A stretch of 64,000 nt of DNA. Origin: Lytechinus variegatus. Lineage: Eukaryota > Echinodermata > Echinoidea > Temnopleuroida > Toxopneustidae. Under the pieces are notes generated by a model. It was not told where the DNA came from, searched no databases, and saw only the letters and a program-made list of their open reading frames with translations. This document shows positions 44,006 to 56,641 of this stretch, one piece after another. The stretch is from contig NC_054756.1 of NCBI RefSeq assembly GCF_018143015.1, positions 21,633,298 through 21,697,297 on the forward strand, given 5' to 3'. A program made the translations under genes and the position numbers. Numbering within the stretch: position 1 is the first letter of the stretch; each line of letters begins with the position of its first letter.

Positions 44006-44601
44006 TGCCTTTTAACACGCACCGCTGCGGCTGTAGTGAGGATCGCCGAGATAAAAAAGTCAGTGATCTTAATGATGAAGATATACCGGTCACAAATACA
44101 TCTCTGCGTCAAACGCCAAACACGTTGCCCAGGCACCACGGCCGTACAAGTCGTTCATCCGGCCTTCATTCAGCATGTTCAGTTACGATCCCGGTAGGAG
44201 GTGTCCTCTGTGATGCTCCCGCCTTGGCCGCAACCACTGCAGACTCCGAACTGTCGTCCGGATACCTGGTCCCGACAGCACAACTCGCTCCTTTGAGGGA
44301 CAGATACTCCGATCATCATTATCACTGTCCGAACCTGGATGACAGAGACCTGGTCTATGTTGGTCCAATGTCATGTGGCAAGGACGAGGTCGGATAGACT
44401 CCTATGGATCGAGCACAACAGCAGGATCACACAGCACTTGGTTCGGGAGTTTATTGCACTATACCCAGATTAGAGGCAGATAATGAGGGATCCTCCTATA
44501 GCTGGTGGAAGACATCACTTGATGCCTTCACCTCCATGGACAAACCTGGCACAGAGAGATCTGAAGAGGCTGACAACTATGTCACTTTGGATGAACAATG
44601 A
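44006..44601 (+). pseudogene. Gene B tail remnant
   Basis: Reads on in the ancestral frame (DRRDKK, TPNTLPR, ELSSGYLVP, LDDRDL) to a stop at 44397, then TPMDRAQQQDH to EADNYVTLDEQ. Compared with gene A, the VLYEAL site has become VLCDAP and VMYCNI has become GVYCTI, so both ITIM-like sites are lost; the YTPM tyrosine is the position of the stop. This looks like relaxed selection after truncation. Confidence 0.65.
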
Positions 44602-44719
44602 TGAAAAACAGAAATATTATTCTCTTTTCACCCTCAGTTTTTCATTGATATAATGATATGGATGTAAAAAAACATATAGGCCTATATCTCGACCCCAAGG
44701 AAAAATGTTGATTTGTTTG

Positions 44720-45402
44720 CTGAACATGAGCTTAGCACAATGTAGGCTTCGATTTTATAAAACACTTTTCTTCATGACCCCAACCCAAAATCCATTCATT
44801 TCAGTCCTACATATGAAACCGAAGTTGCGGATATAATTCATGGCTTATAAAAAAGCAAAGCTTGGGGCATGATTGCATCAATAATATTGTGTTAAAAAAA
44901 TGTAGTACAATTGTAAAGCCCTTGGCATATATCTATGATTTATGTCTACTGGAGTTGTTCATTAATCGTTGAAACTAACTCAAGTTTTACCTGTATTTAA
45001 AAAAAGGGGATAGTACTGCGTTTTGAAATATTGTCGACCCATATGACTGTAGCCCTGTTTGTCTAATGTAATTGGAAAATTGATATTTGTTCATACAATA
45101 TTTTTTTTATTTTCATGATTTATTTTATCCTTTGCAATTTGGATTTCGTGAAAATAATAATGCCAAAGTGGTCAATTGTGGGGTTCCGCAAGGCTGTATT
45201 GTGGGTCCCCTACTTTTTCTTATATATATATATATTGTAATGAAATTTTAGCAAGTACTCAAATATTTCATTCTTTATTCTGTAGACTGACTTCTCTTTA
45301 ATTTTTTGTCTCCTATAAAGATCCACGGAATATGTTACCCACCATTAATCACGAACTGGTACATGTTTGTGAATGGATCAAAGGCGATAAATTATCACTG
45401 AA

Positions 45403-45435
<33 letters not shown>

Positions 45436-46150
45436 GCTCTTTAGTAATATCATAGATAAACTTCCAGGTAATATAATTTCTTAACAAACTAATTTACAAC
45501 GAGTTGCTAGTACTAATTTTATTGGGGGTAACTATTGACCATAATCTTTCTTGGAAAGGACACGTAGATCACATTCTTAAATTCTTTTCGAGAAATATTA
45601 ATATCATAAACAAAGTTAGATTTTACTTCCCCACCCCTATACTATTTTTTTTTATTTGTATTCAACTGTGATCCTGCCTCATTTAAACTACGGTATAATT
45701 GCATTGGGTAATTGTGCTGACTACATCCTGGGCAGAATTATACTTTTGCAGAAAAAGGCTATTCGCATCTGACATGCAGATTTTCGTTCACATACTGACA
45801 AAATTTTTCCACGAATGTAATATCTTGAAGATCGGTGACTTGTATAAATACGATTTCGGAATATTCATGTATACTTTAAATAGAAATGAACTTCGAAATA
45901 TGGTCTTATTCCATGTTTACTAAAAAAATCAATGTTCATCATTTTCCTACAAGGTCCGCCGGGCTCTTTCATCCACTGAGAGCTAAAACTATCCTTCTTA
46001 ATAAAACATTTCTTTTTACCAATATCAAACTTTTGAACTTCTTTTTAGAATCATTACCCAATAAAACGACACATTGTAATTTCGGTAGAGGGTTAAAGAA
46101 AATTTATATCCATGGATATAAACCTCAGATCTCCAACGTTTCTGATTAAG
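44720..46150 (+). mobile_element. Decayed LINE ORF2 fragment
   Basis: Plus-strand pieces in several frames: a GHDCINNIVLK-like start, LPVFKKGDS, FGFRENN, NCGVPQGCIVGPLLF, GVTIDHNLSWKGHVDHI, then PTRSAGLFHPL. They parallel the open LINE ORF2 (HDGIDNILLKN, GVPQGSILGPLLF, NLSWKTHIDF, YPTRQSEEFHFPL). Many frame breaks and two TA microsatellites (45222-45236, 45406-45433) show that it is old. Confidence 0.65.
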
Positions 46151-46309
46151 CAGCTTCTACAGCTTCTAAAGGAAAATGTCCAAGTTAAAGACCATTTGTC
46201 ACTTATCCCCTTTTGCCTGTATCTTTCAGTATAACTACTGTAGAATTTCAGCAGAAGCGTCCTCTGGTTTTTCCGGGAGCTCTGTTTTGCCTGGCACATC
46301 TGAGTTTTC

Positions 46310-47067
46310 TTAGCGCCCGGGCTCGTCTGTGTCCTCTGGCATTGTGTTGTCTACGTTTAAAGAAGTTCTACTACCAGCATTCGCCCATTCCATGAGAAGC
46401 ACTTCGGAGTGAACGAGAGCAGCATCAGCTGCTGCTGCGGCTATACAAAGCGGGATAAAGACGAAAGAGACGATATAGTGACAGAGAAGCATGATATTTG
46501 CTACAAAGGGAAGTTTGGAAATTTAGCATGGGTAGAACCAGATCAATGAACGAAATATAGTGTATGAAAAGATTTAAATATTAATAACAAAATGAATCAA
46601 AATGCACTCTTAATGAAATATAAGATTCATTGTAAAAATGCTGTTTTATGCAACGCAGTTTATTGGACGAACCTAAAATATAGTTCCTTAAAAAGATTTA
46701 ATTAGTGAATAAAAATCTGAAATAAAAAGTGCTATTTTTAATATTTAATTCTCAAATCATGGTTGTTTTAATTGTTGTTTAACAACTATATTGTAAAGTT
46801 CATCTAGTAAACGGCGTTGGATAACATTTTAAACATCGTTTTGACCCTATAATTATACCCACCTTCTACGTCATCGCTGCTGGGTGAAATCACTGTAACG
46901 TCACTCTCATCCTGGCCATCAAACCTAGAATACCCTCTTGTGCTGGTATATGGCCCCCTTAGTAGATCAAATCTTCGTCCCCCACTTCTCTGGGCTGACG
47001 AGGCGGAGGGCAGAATTGAAGAGGCGGAGAGACCACCGGTCTTTTCGTTTGTGCGACTGTTCGTCAT
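46310..47067 (-). CDS. Candidate two-exon gene for a 131-residue membrane protein
   Basis: Exon 1 is 46863-47067 (ATG at 47065-47067, donor GAAG|GTGGGT) and exon 2 is 46310-46500 (acceptor CCCTTTGTAG|CAAAT). Both junctions are phase 1 and the sum is 396 bases. Exon 1 encodes a polar, Ser-rich segment beginning MTNSRTNEKTGG and ending in an acidic DESDVTVISPSSDDVE stretch. Exon 2 encodes a hydrophobic segment (LLCHYIVSFVFIPLCIAAAA) and an acidic C-terminus (MPEDTDEPGR). This would be a protein with a cytosolic N-terminal half and one membrane helix. GC content is above its surroundings. I recognise no family. Splice agreement and composition are the only evidence, and chance is possible. Confidence 0.4.
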
Positions 47068-47460
47068 GTGCACTCTTTTAAACAGATTGGAAACGGGTCC
47101 CCCAAAAATCACCAATATATGTCAGCAAATCAACTTTCGATCGTCACAATTATTACGCTATTACGACCGGCTAACGATTTGGTATAAATTGTAATAATAT
47201 GAATTAGTTCTCTAATGTTGCAAATGTTCTATCATCTAATGTTCCAATCTTACAGAAATGTGGTAAGCATTATTATTTCATTTAATCAGAGATTATCTGT
47301 TATAATTCAAATATTCATATCTTAGATTTCCAGTGCCTTCCCTCGGCGACTGAGCTTTAAAGACTCTTTGAACGCATATATTACAAACTATGTAACCGGA
47401 TATTAGAAAGATACATAGTTTATGTTCTGTAATGTTTAGCCAAATCGTGTGCACAGTGAC
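47068..47460. other. Unassigned, possible promoter region of the 46310-47067 gene
   Basis: No coding or repeat signal that I can support. Confidence 0.3.
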
Positions 47461-47745
47461 GTACAGATGAGGGGGGGGGGGCTAGACAGTGGTGCCTGCC
47501 CACAATTTTTTTTACGTGGGGGAAGGAAAAGATAAGGAAAGAGTGAAGGGTCAATGATGTTTTTCTGAATACTGTGTCATATTTAATCACTAAATATTAT
47601 TTCTCTAGTAAAAATGTCGAATGTTTGCTCGTTCGCTTCGCTTCCTCGCAACCTTTTTTTTCTGTCGTTTCGAATAAATTTTGGCCGATACACAATATCT
47701 GGTCCCTCTAAATTTTTGCTTCATTACGCCACTTCTACAAATATC
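47455..47745. repeat. Fragment of the GCGAAGC-motif element family
   Basis: A G tract near 47471, the word GCTCGTTCGCTTCGCTTCCTCGC-like in shortened form at about 47630 (TTCGCTTCGCTTCCTCGC), and a final CATTACGCCACTT resembling the GTACGCCACTG end at 13290. Confidence 0.5.
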
Positions 47746-47879
47746 CCTTGTTAAAATTTTGGTGTTGACGAAAAAACCCCGATATATATAAACACGCAAT
47801 TGATTGGGTAAGGGTAAAATTACCAGAACTACCGTGTCACCCTGTCAACACATTTACAGTTCACATCCCTCACATCATA

Positions 47880-48026
47880 ACTGTGTTGTTATTTGTATTA
47901 TCGTTATTATAATTACTATTTTTATCATTATTATCATTATTATTAGTATTAATATTTATATTAATATTACAATTATTATCATTGTGATAGGTATTATTAT
48001 TGTCATGATGACTAGTGTTATTATTA
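47880..48026. repeat. ATT/ATC-rich microsatellite
   Basis: Imperfect ATT, ATC and ATA triplets. The LTR element has inserted at its right edge. Confidence 0.8.
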
Positions 48027-48031
48027 GGGTT
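48027..48031 (+). repeat. Left target-site duplication GGGTT
   Basis: GGGTT directly before the left LTR; repeated at 56069-56073 directly after the right LTR. A 5-bp duplication is usual for BEL/Pao integrases. Confidence 0.85.
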
Positions 48032-49452
48032 TGTTTTGGTAAGAACCGAATATAGGAGAAAATTTATTCCTTCAGAAAGTCTCAATTGGAGAAGAGATTA
48101 AACTTTGGAAAAAATGGATTTGTTTTGGATTAAACGCCATATAATTGTTATAACGTTTGTTTTAATTGTCTATCTCAAAGATACCTTAGCAAAATTGTCA
48201 ACACGTCAATTTACAGCAGTGCGCTATCTTCAGCGTCAGATTTTTCACGTTCATGAGTTAACGGAGGTGTTGCAGTTCGTCACCTTTATGTCAAAATTCA
48301 GCAATGTTCATTTGTGTCCCGTCATAGAAGTAAGTTTCGTAGATTAATCAGATAATAGGGGAGATAATGTGTTGATTATATAATTATGTCAAGAAAGTCA
48401 AAAAGAGTTATTGACGAAAAACAGAAGTAAAAATTCATTATAAATGTACACGTGAAAAGAAGTTGAAGTTAGTAGACAAATTTTGGCTTGAAATGCTAGT
48501 GTTAAATCCATCCACAGTTGTCTTAAATGCACATAACTGAAATTTGTGTTATAAAGTAAAAGATGCAAGATATCTAAAATCTGAATATTTAATTAATGAA
48601 AAGCTTCAGTTGAAAGCTTTGTTTAGTTTTTTTTGAGCAATTTGTGATGTTGGAGAATGTGAATATATGAACATTTCCAGGAAGTTTAGTTCTGTTTGGA
48701 TTTATAATCTTAGCAAGAGCATGAAAATATAAGACATTTTTTAGTGAGAATGGAGAGACAAAATATGTGGGTTTAATTTCATATTACAAAGTTTGGATGT
48801 ATTTTAAAACATATCTATGCTTAAGACAAATTGCTCATTGTGAGGTGAAATTACATAAATTTATATAGATATATACAAAAGGATACAAAAACATGGTCAT
48901 GAGTCTGATACATAAACGTTTTGTGAACTCATGAAGTGTATTTAAAAAAATAATAGAATTAGTTTCTGACAAAACTAGTTTTGGTTCATGAATAATTGCA
49001 TGTACATTTAATTTAGAAAAAAGCAGTTTTAAAAGCTATTGGGGATTTGTTTCGGCATAGTTGGACTCAACTATGCGTTGATGGCGCCCTGCCAAAATTG
49101 GGCAATGATTTTTTCTGCCTTTTGTATGAGGAGTGATTTTGATAGAAAATAATATCGTCTGCTACATTCAGACTTTCAGTTGGTTTATATTAGTCTTAAT
49201 TCATGCTTTTACTATAAACAATGAAAGTCAATCTTGGTCAGAATATTTAGTAATACTTTGATGGACAAATGAAAATGCATCAAGACCAGGTTACACAAAA
49301 TATTCGTTTTTAAGTGCATGTTTTAATTCAGGATGAGATGACTCAAAATATGCTGTTTTGTTTTATCATTTCAGATTGAATAAAATCTACAAATCTACTG
49401 TAGAAATATCTCAATTCCATGGTTCACATCTCGGCTTGTTCTGTGCTATCCA
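48032..49452 (+). repeat. Left LTR of the BEL/Pao element
   Basis: 1421 bases, TGTTTTGG at the start and GCTATCCA at the end. Almost identical to the right LTR. It contains an 80-codon open frame (48105-48347) present in both LTRs, of no known function. Confidence 0.9.
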
Positions 49453-49588
49453 TCAATTTAATTTCTACGCATACTCCGGGAATAGTACAAGAAGGACAAG
49501 ATGGCTGAAACAGCAGGCGAACTGAAGGTGAAGCGGAGGTCAGCAAAAGGGAAGTTCACAAGGACTTTGAATCAAGTTCAGGCCCCTG

Positions 49589-52500
49589 ATGGACAGTGAA
49601 AGATCCAGCAAAGAGGTTGATGAGGGCTTTCAAGAATGTCAGAAATGCTACAAAGATCTGGAAGAGAAGCATGACGTATACTGTGAGCTTCTTGACGATT
49701 CGGCATATGAATCAGAGCAGGCATGGATAGAAGATTGCATGAATAAATTCATGCAAGTGAAAGCTAAGGTTTGGGACTACCTCGAAAGAGATAGCATTGG
49801 AAATGTCAGCTCTGGAGGAGTAAGAAATGCAACTCAATGTAAGGTGCAGGTTGAAAAACCTAAGTTACCCAGGTTTTCAGGAGATATTAGAGAATACCAA
49901 ACTTTTAAGTCTGACTTCAAGCATCTCATTGAAACCAGATATGCCGAAAGGGATTGCATAACAATTATGCGTACTAGCCTACAAGGGAAACCACTGGAAA
50001 TAATTCAAGGGATAGGAACTGACTATCAAGCAGCATGGGAGCAACTTGATATCATGTACGGTGATCCGAGGAATCTCGCCGATGCTATCATATCTGACAT
50101 CACAAAGTTCAAGAACTTGAAGGACGGTGAGGATGCAAGGTTCATCGAGTTTGCAGGATTAGTTAGGAGGAGCTACAACACTCTGAAACAGATAAATAAG
50201 GAAGAGGATATGAACAATTCTCATATGTTGTCGTTGATAGAACGGAAGCTTACAAATGAAGATCGTAAGATTTGGTTACGTCTGCAGAGGTCACCAACTT
50301 TAAAGGGCTTGATGGACTGGATGAGTGAGGAATTACAGACTCGCATTAGGGCGACTGCATCCATTCGAGAAGGAAGGTCAGATAACAGGACCAAGCAAGG
50401 TGCATCCGTACACCAAGTTATGAACCATGACAAAGGCAATGATGTGGTTCGTAAGCAGGACTTTAAGTGTTGGCACTGTAAATCCAATGATCATTGGATT
50501 GATAAGTGTCAAATGATTATCAGTATGAGCCAACCTGAAAGGTACGACCTGATGAAGGCGAACAGAGCTTGCTTTTCCTGTCTGAAGCGTGCTGGCAAGG
50601 AACACCGCATGACCACGTGTAGACGAAGGAAAAAGTGCGACCAATGCCCCTCATATCATCATCCTTTGCTGCATTCAACAATAGAAAAAAGGGAGTCTAC
50701 AGTGGACGTGGCAAGTATCGGATCAAAGGATACTCTTTTACCAATACTCTCAGTCAAGGTTCGAGGTACAAAGGGAGCGGTCATTGGTAACTGTTTGTTG
50801 GACTCTGGGTCTCAAGTGACACTCATCAGGACAGAGATTGCAAAGAGGCTTAACCTAGAGGGTGATCCAATCCAAGTCGTGATCACAAAAGTTGGCGGAG
50901 ATAGAGAGACTGCTGATTCCAAGTTATATCGGGTTAAGCTTGAGTCTTTGGATACCCATGAAGTCATTGTGGTACAAGCTATCGGACTAGATGTCAACAA
51001 CGATAATATCGCAGGTGTCGATGTTAGAGAGCTAGCAAGGATTTTCCATCTTGACAAACTCTACAGGAGTTCTGGCCCAATTGATCTACTCATCGGTGCT
51101 GACTATGCAAAGCTCTATCTTGGGGATGGAAAACCAAGAGAGAGAGGACATCTAGTTGCTAAACGAACACCACTAGGCTGGGTGGTGTTTGGTGGTAAAC
51201 CAGGCCAGAAGGGTGGAAACGTGCTCAATGTACAAGTAATCAGGAATCCCATTGATCTACAGGATTTTTGGACGACAGAGTCTATGGGAGTCGCCTGTCC
51301 AGATAAAGAGGTAGATGAACAGAAGTTTATCGTCAAGGCTTGTCAGAAGAAAGGACGACAGTGGCTGGTTCCATATCCATGGCAGAGAAACCCAAAGGAA
51401 CTGCCAGACAACAAGGTACTGGTGGAAAAAATGCTCTGTGCTACAGAGAAAAGGTTGCTGAAGGATGCTGATCATGCCAAAGCCTATGATAATCAGATCA
51501 AAGAAATGATACAGATGGGTTTCGCAAGGAAAATGACAAATGGGGAAATGGAGTCGTATGAGGGCCCTGTGCATTATATTCCTCATCATGTAGTGTTGCG
51601 ACCTGAAAAGAAGAGCACCCCGATCAGAATTGTCTTCAATTCCTCTTCAGTGTATGCCGGCAAGTGTCTCAACGACTTCTGGATGAAAGGCCCTGACCTC
51701 TTAAATAACTTGTTTGGAGTCATCCTACGTTTCCGGGAGAGGTCAGTAGCAGTTTGTGCAGATATCTCAAAAATGTACCACAGGGTGCTGATACCCGAGT
51801 CTGATCAGCACGTACACAGGTTTTTATGGAGGGACTTGCAAGTGAACAGAAAGCCTGATACGTATGTGATGCAAGTCGTGACGTTTGGAGATAAGCCGGC
51901 TCCAGCAATGGCGCAGACAGCACTGAGACTCACCGCAGAAGACGGCCGTGCTCAGTCTCCAGAGGCTGCAGATGTATTGAAAAGAGATACATACATGGAT
52001 GACATCTGCACATCTACAGATACAATAGAGCAAGCTAAAGCCTTAACCAAGGACATTGACATGATTCTTGCTGATGGTGGATTTAAGGTGAAAGGCTGGA
52101 CTTCCAACACACAGCTAAAAGGTCCAGAGGAAAACAAAACGGAGAAAACTATGATGGAAAGTCTAGCAGAGGAAAAGGTGCTAGGAGTCTTCTGGGATAG
52201 AGAGAAGGATAAGTTCTCTTACAGAGTGAAAGTTGACAAGTTCATGGATAAGAGACTTACCAAGAGAATCATCCTCAGTCAGGTTGCCCGAATCTTTGAT
52301 CCGATTGGCTACACAGCACCGTTTGTCATCCGGGCTAAGATTGGACTACAGCAGCTATGTGAAACTGGCTATGACTGGGATGCAGTTCTTCCAGATGAAT
52401 GTCAGATGGAGTGGAAAAGATTCTTTCAAGAAATGGAAGAGCTCAAGGAGGTAACATTTGAGAGATGTCTGACTCCGAAGGAGGCAGTGGGTAAGCCGCT

Positions 52501-54541
52501 GCTCTGTATCTTCAGCGATGCTTCGATGCATGCATTTGGAGCATGTGCATACCTGAGGTGGGAAATGGATGGTGGAGGCTACATGACTAGATTTGTGGCA
52601 GCAAAATCACGAGTGGCACCACTCAAGCCACTAACAGTTCCCCGTCTTGAGCTACAGGCTGCAGTTCTTGCAAGTAGGTTGTATAGGACGATATTGGAGG
52701 AGCTGAGGATTGAAATTGAGGATGTCATTTTAATGACAGACAGTACGATCGCCCTCTCGTGGATTAGAGGTAGGGCGAAAACCTTCAAGACGTTTGTTGC
52801 AACAAGAGTGGGAGAAATCCACACCAGTACAGACCCCAGCAAATGGAGACACATCTCTGGAGAAAGCAACATAGCAGATGTGTTATCAAGAGGACTGAAG
52901 GCAAGTGAGCTGGTAGGGTCGTGGCAAAATGGTCCGGACTTTCTTCAAAAGTCAACGTCTGATTGGCCTGATGAAGTCAATGTTCGTGAGGACCTTCCTG
53001 ATGTTGAGAAGGAGAGGCGTCATGAGAAGACAGTTCTCAATGTGTCTCAGAGTTATCATCTGATTGATTATGAGAGGTTCTCTAACTGGAGAAAACTGGT
53101 CAGAGTAGCAGCATTGGTGATAAAGTTTGTAAAGAAACTCAAGGCCAGACGGCAGAATAAGGAAAAGGAGACCAGTATAGAGCTTACGCCCACAGAACTA
53201 GATGACGGAGAAAAGTACATCATCAGAGATGTACAAAATGGCATGGAGTCTCGGATCAAGAAAGGAGAGCTGAAGTCTTTGAGTCCATTCATTGATGACT
53301 ACGGTATCATACGGGTTGGAGGCAGGATAGATAAAGCGATTACGTCATTCGAGCAGAAGCATCCTGCCCTGCTTCCATATGGACATCATGTTTCAAGACT
53401 GATCACTCATCATGTACATGAGACGAGTCACAGTGGAGTAGCTGCAACCATGGCAAAGATTAGACTAAAATACTGGATTCTTCATGGTCACAAACTTGCC
53501 AAGACAGTTAAGTATAGATGTACCAGGTGCAGAGTGTTTCAGCACAAGACAGAGACCCCAACAGATGTCAGACCTACCAAAAGAGAGATTGGCCCCAGGT
53601 ACACCGCCATTCCACTTTACTTCATGTGACTATTTCGGACCGCTGACGGTGAAAGTGGGACGTAACAAGACATCAAAATATTACGGCGTAACAAGACATC
53701 AAAATATTACGGCGTAATATTCACCTGCTTGAACACTCGTGCTGTTCATCTTGACCTGGCAGTGGATTGTAGTACGATGGAATTCATACAGGTGCTAAGA
53801 CGTTTCTTCTATATCAGAGGACAACCGACGATGATCATGAGCGACAATGGTACTCAGTTCATAGGTACAGAACGAGAACTAAGGAAGATGACGGAAGGAC
53901 TTTCTGACAACGAGCTGAAGGACTTTTGTGCAGAGAGAGGCACTACATGGAAATTTGTAACTCCAGGGGCACCACATCAAAACGGGTGCGCCGAATCTTT
54001 GGTCAAGAGCTGCAAGCATGCACTGAAAAGGGCGATAGGTGATCAAGTGTTGTCGCCTTTTGAACTGTATACATGCTTAGTGGAGGTATCGAATCTTGTC
54101 AACCAAAGACCTATCGGCCGACTTCCAACTGATCCCGATGATGGCAGCTATATCTCACCGAACGACATGCTTCTAGGACGAGCTTCGGGAAGCGTAGCGC
54201 AAGGCCCATTCTTGAAGACGCGAAATCCAAGGCACAGAGTGGAACTGGTTCAGCGCATTGTAGATTCTTTCTGGCAACGGTGGACAAGGGATGTTTTGCC
54301 ACTGTTAGCTACAAGAAGGAAGTGGAATGTTCATCGACGCAATGTCTGCGTTGGGGATGTAGTAATGTTCGCCGACATGAACTCTGTACGCAGCAAGTGG
54401 ACAATCGCTCGCGTGATTGAAGTTTACCCAGGTGACGACGGTAAAGTGCGGAATGTGAAAGTAAAGACTATGAACTCTGAATATCGTCGTCCAGTAACCA
54501 AGTTAGCGGTAATCTACCCTGTTGAGGGATACGAAGATTAG
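49589..54541 (+). mobile_element. gag-pol coding region of the BEL/Pao element
   Basis: Parts in order: a gag-type region with the KLPRFSGDIREYQTF block (about 49850-50400), a CCHC zinc knuckle CWHCKSNDHWIDKC (about 50470), an aspartic protease with LLDSGSQVTLI (about 50800), a reverse transcriptase with the YMDD box (about 51990), a Pao-type RNase H region (about 52500-52900), an integrase zinc-binding segment (about 53400), the integrase core (about 53730-54100) and a C-terminal domain. The family is established by this order. Described only as a fossil element. Confidence 0.85.
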
Positions 54542-54634
54542 TACATTAAGACTGTAAGTTTTGAGAAAATTTATGTGTAGCGCGAATTTGACTGTTTTTT
54601 GGTTTCAATTTGTAATGAGGACAATCCCCTCATT

Positions 54635-54646
54635 GGGCGGGGAGGA
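54635..54646 (+). other. Polypurine tract of the BEL/Pao element
   Basis: GGGCGGGGAGGA immediately before the right LTR, the usual place of the primer for plus-strand synthesis in LTR elements. Confidence 0.7.
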
Positions 54647-56068
54647 TGTTTTGGTAAGAACCGAATATAGGAGAAAATTTATTCCTTCAGAAAGTCTCAA
54701 TTGGAGAAGAGATTAAACTTTGGAAAAAATGGATTTGTTTTGGATTAAACGCCATATAATTGTTATAACGTTTGTTTTAATTGTCTATCTCAAAGATACC
54801 TTAGCAAAATTGTCAACACGTCAATTTACAGCAGTGCGCTATCTTCAGCGTCAGATTTTTCACGTTCATGAGTTAACGGAGGTGTTGCAGTTCGTCACCT
54901 TTATGTCAAAATTCAGCAATGTTCATTTGTGTCCCGTCATAGAAGTAAGTTTCGTAGATTAATCAGATAATAGGGGAGATAATGTGTTGATTATATAATT
55001 ATGTCAAGAAAGTCAAAAAGAGTTATTGACGAAAAACAGAAGTAAAAATTCATTATAAATGTACACGTGAAAAGAGGTTGAAGTTAGTAGACAAATTTTG
55101 GCTTGAAATGCTAGTGTTAAATCCATTCACAGTTGTCTTAAATGCACATAACTGAAATTTGTGTTATAAAGTAAAAGATGCAAGATATCTAAAATCTGAA
55201 TATTTAATTAATGAAAAGCTTCAGTTGAAAGCTTTGTTTAGTTTTTTTTGAGCAATTTGTGATGTTGGAGAATGTGAATATATGAACATTTCCAGGAAGT
55301 TTAGTTCTGTTTGGATTTATAATCTTAGCAAGAGCATGAAAATATAAGACATTTTTTAGTGAGAATGGAGAGACAAAATATGTGGGTTTAATTTCATATT
55401 ACAAAGTTTGGATGTATTTTAAAACATATCTATGCTTAAGACAAATTGCTCATTGTGAGGTGAAATTACATAAATTTATATAGATATATACAAAAGGATA
55501 CAAAAACATGGTCATGAGTCTGACACATAAACGTTTTGTGAACTCATGAAGTGTATTTAAAAAAATAATAGAATTAGTTTCTGACAAAACTAGTTTTGGT
55601 TCATGAATAATTGCATGTACATTTAATTTAGAAAAAAAACAGTTTTAAAAGCTATTGGGGATTTGTTTCGGCATAGTTGGACTCAACTATGCGTTGATGG
55701 CGCCCTGCCAAAATTGGGCAATGGTTTTTTCTGCCTTTTGTATGAGGAGTGATTTTGATAGAAAATAATATTGTCTGCTACATTCAGACTTTCAGTTGGT
55801 TTATATTAGTCTTAATCCATGCTTTTACTATAAACAATGAAAGTCAATCTTGGTCAGAATATTTAGTAATACTTTGATGGACAAATGAAAATGCATCAAG
55901 ACCAGGTTACACAAAATATTCGTTTTTAAGTGCATGTTTTAATTCAGGATGAGATGACTCAAAATATGCTGTTTTGTTTTATCATTTCAGATTGAATAAA
56001 ATCTACAAATCTACTGTAGAAATATCTCAATTCCATGGTTCACATCTCGGCTTGTTCTGTGCTATCCA
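54647..56068 (+). repeat. Right LTR of the BEL/Pao element
   Basis: 1422 bases, same ends as the left LTR and about 99.5 percent identical to it by eye. Followed by GGGTT. Confidence 0.9.
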
Positions 56069-56073
56069 GGGTT
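56069..56073 (+). repeat. Right target-site duplication GGGTT
   Basis: Matches 48027-48031. Confidence 0.85.
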
Positions 56074-56641
56074 CTTCTTTCATTATTTTTATCGAACCAT
56101 CAAGAGGGAGTTCAATCGTGAGTGAAGACGGTTTAAATAAATGCAGAACGAGAAAGAAAAGAAGAAACAATTACAATCACTGTCATTTGTCCATAATAAT
56201 TGGCATTTTATAGCAGTCAGTATATGAAATCACTGTAATTTCATTTGTGCATTTTTAACATCTTCAGATAGGTCACTTCATACCCGCGCTTCTACAAGAA
56301 AACCATTTTTAGTCATCACGAACCATAAAATTCGCAATTTATTATTATCTATCGGATATGAGATATGGGGTGCTCCTGATCACGACATACCTTAATATCT
56401 TTAACAATTAATAATTCAGCTTTTCGATGCATTCATACTGTAAATTAATCGTTTATTTGATTAAACAGTTTTTGTAGTCATGGTAAACTTCCCCTTCCAT
56501 AAAACATAAATCATTGCATAATTTTCTTTTCCAATGTTGTTTGTTTTATTAGACGACCCCCCCCCTTAAACTGACGTACGATTTAGCAACATTTTCAGTC
56601 ATTGAGAAATGATTGTCATACAGCACACTGATCCAAATGAG
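56074..56641. other. 3' flank of gene C
   Basis: No gene recognised; a C8 tract lies near 56560. It probably includes the 3' untranslated region of gene C. Confidence 0.4.

Larger units (their letters stand above)
40879..44601 (+). pseudogene. Gene B: WSC membrane protein paralog with broken cytoplasmic tail
   Basis: Exons: 40879-41026, 42481-42759, 43327-43398, and from 43845 (or 43860), all phase 1, matching gene A exon by exon. Signal peptide, WSC domain, linker and transmembrane helix are open. In the tail a 1-base deletion relative to gene A (AATAGG-ATCCCC against AATAGAGGTCCCC, about 43985) leads to a stop at 44003-44005. The original frame then runs on until a second stop (GGATAGACT against GGGTACACT, 44395-44397), and the rest of the tail is readable to 44601. 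As it stands it would make a receptor with about 12 cytoplasmic residues. It may be a pseudogene or a naturally tail-less form. An assembly error is possible but would have to occur twice. Confidence 0.7.
48032..56068 (+). mobile_element. BEL/Pao LTR retrotransposon, young, nearly whole
   Basis: 8.0-kb element: left LTR 48032-49452, internal region 49453-54646, right LTR 54647-56068, flanked by GGGTT. The LTRs begin TGTT and end CCA. They differ at only about seven positions over 1.42 kb, so the insertion is young on an evolutionary scale. The internal region carries the gag-pol order of BEL/Pao elements, including a C-terminal integrase. It looks close to whole, with about one or two interruptions, so it is treated as a recent fossil. 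A purine-rich stretch precedes the right LTR. No envelope-like gene is seen. Confidence 0.9.

Noticed and set aside
46213-46395. Plus-strand frame opposite the candidate two-exon gene
   Set aside because: No splice support and no recognisable features; the minus strand gives the better model.
47804-48085. Ile-rich and Asn-rich frames
   Set aside because: Triplet microsatellite read on both strands.
50221-53292. Minus-strand frames within the LTR element
   Set aside because: Shadows of the element's own coding strand.
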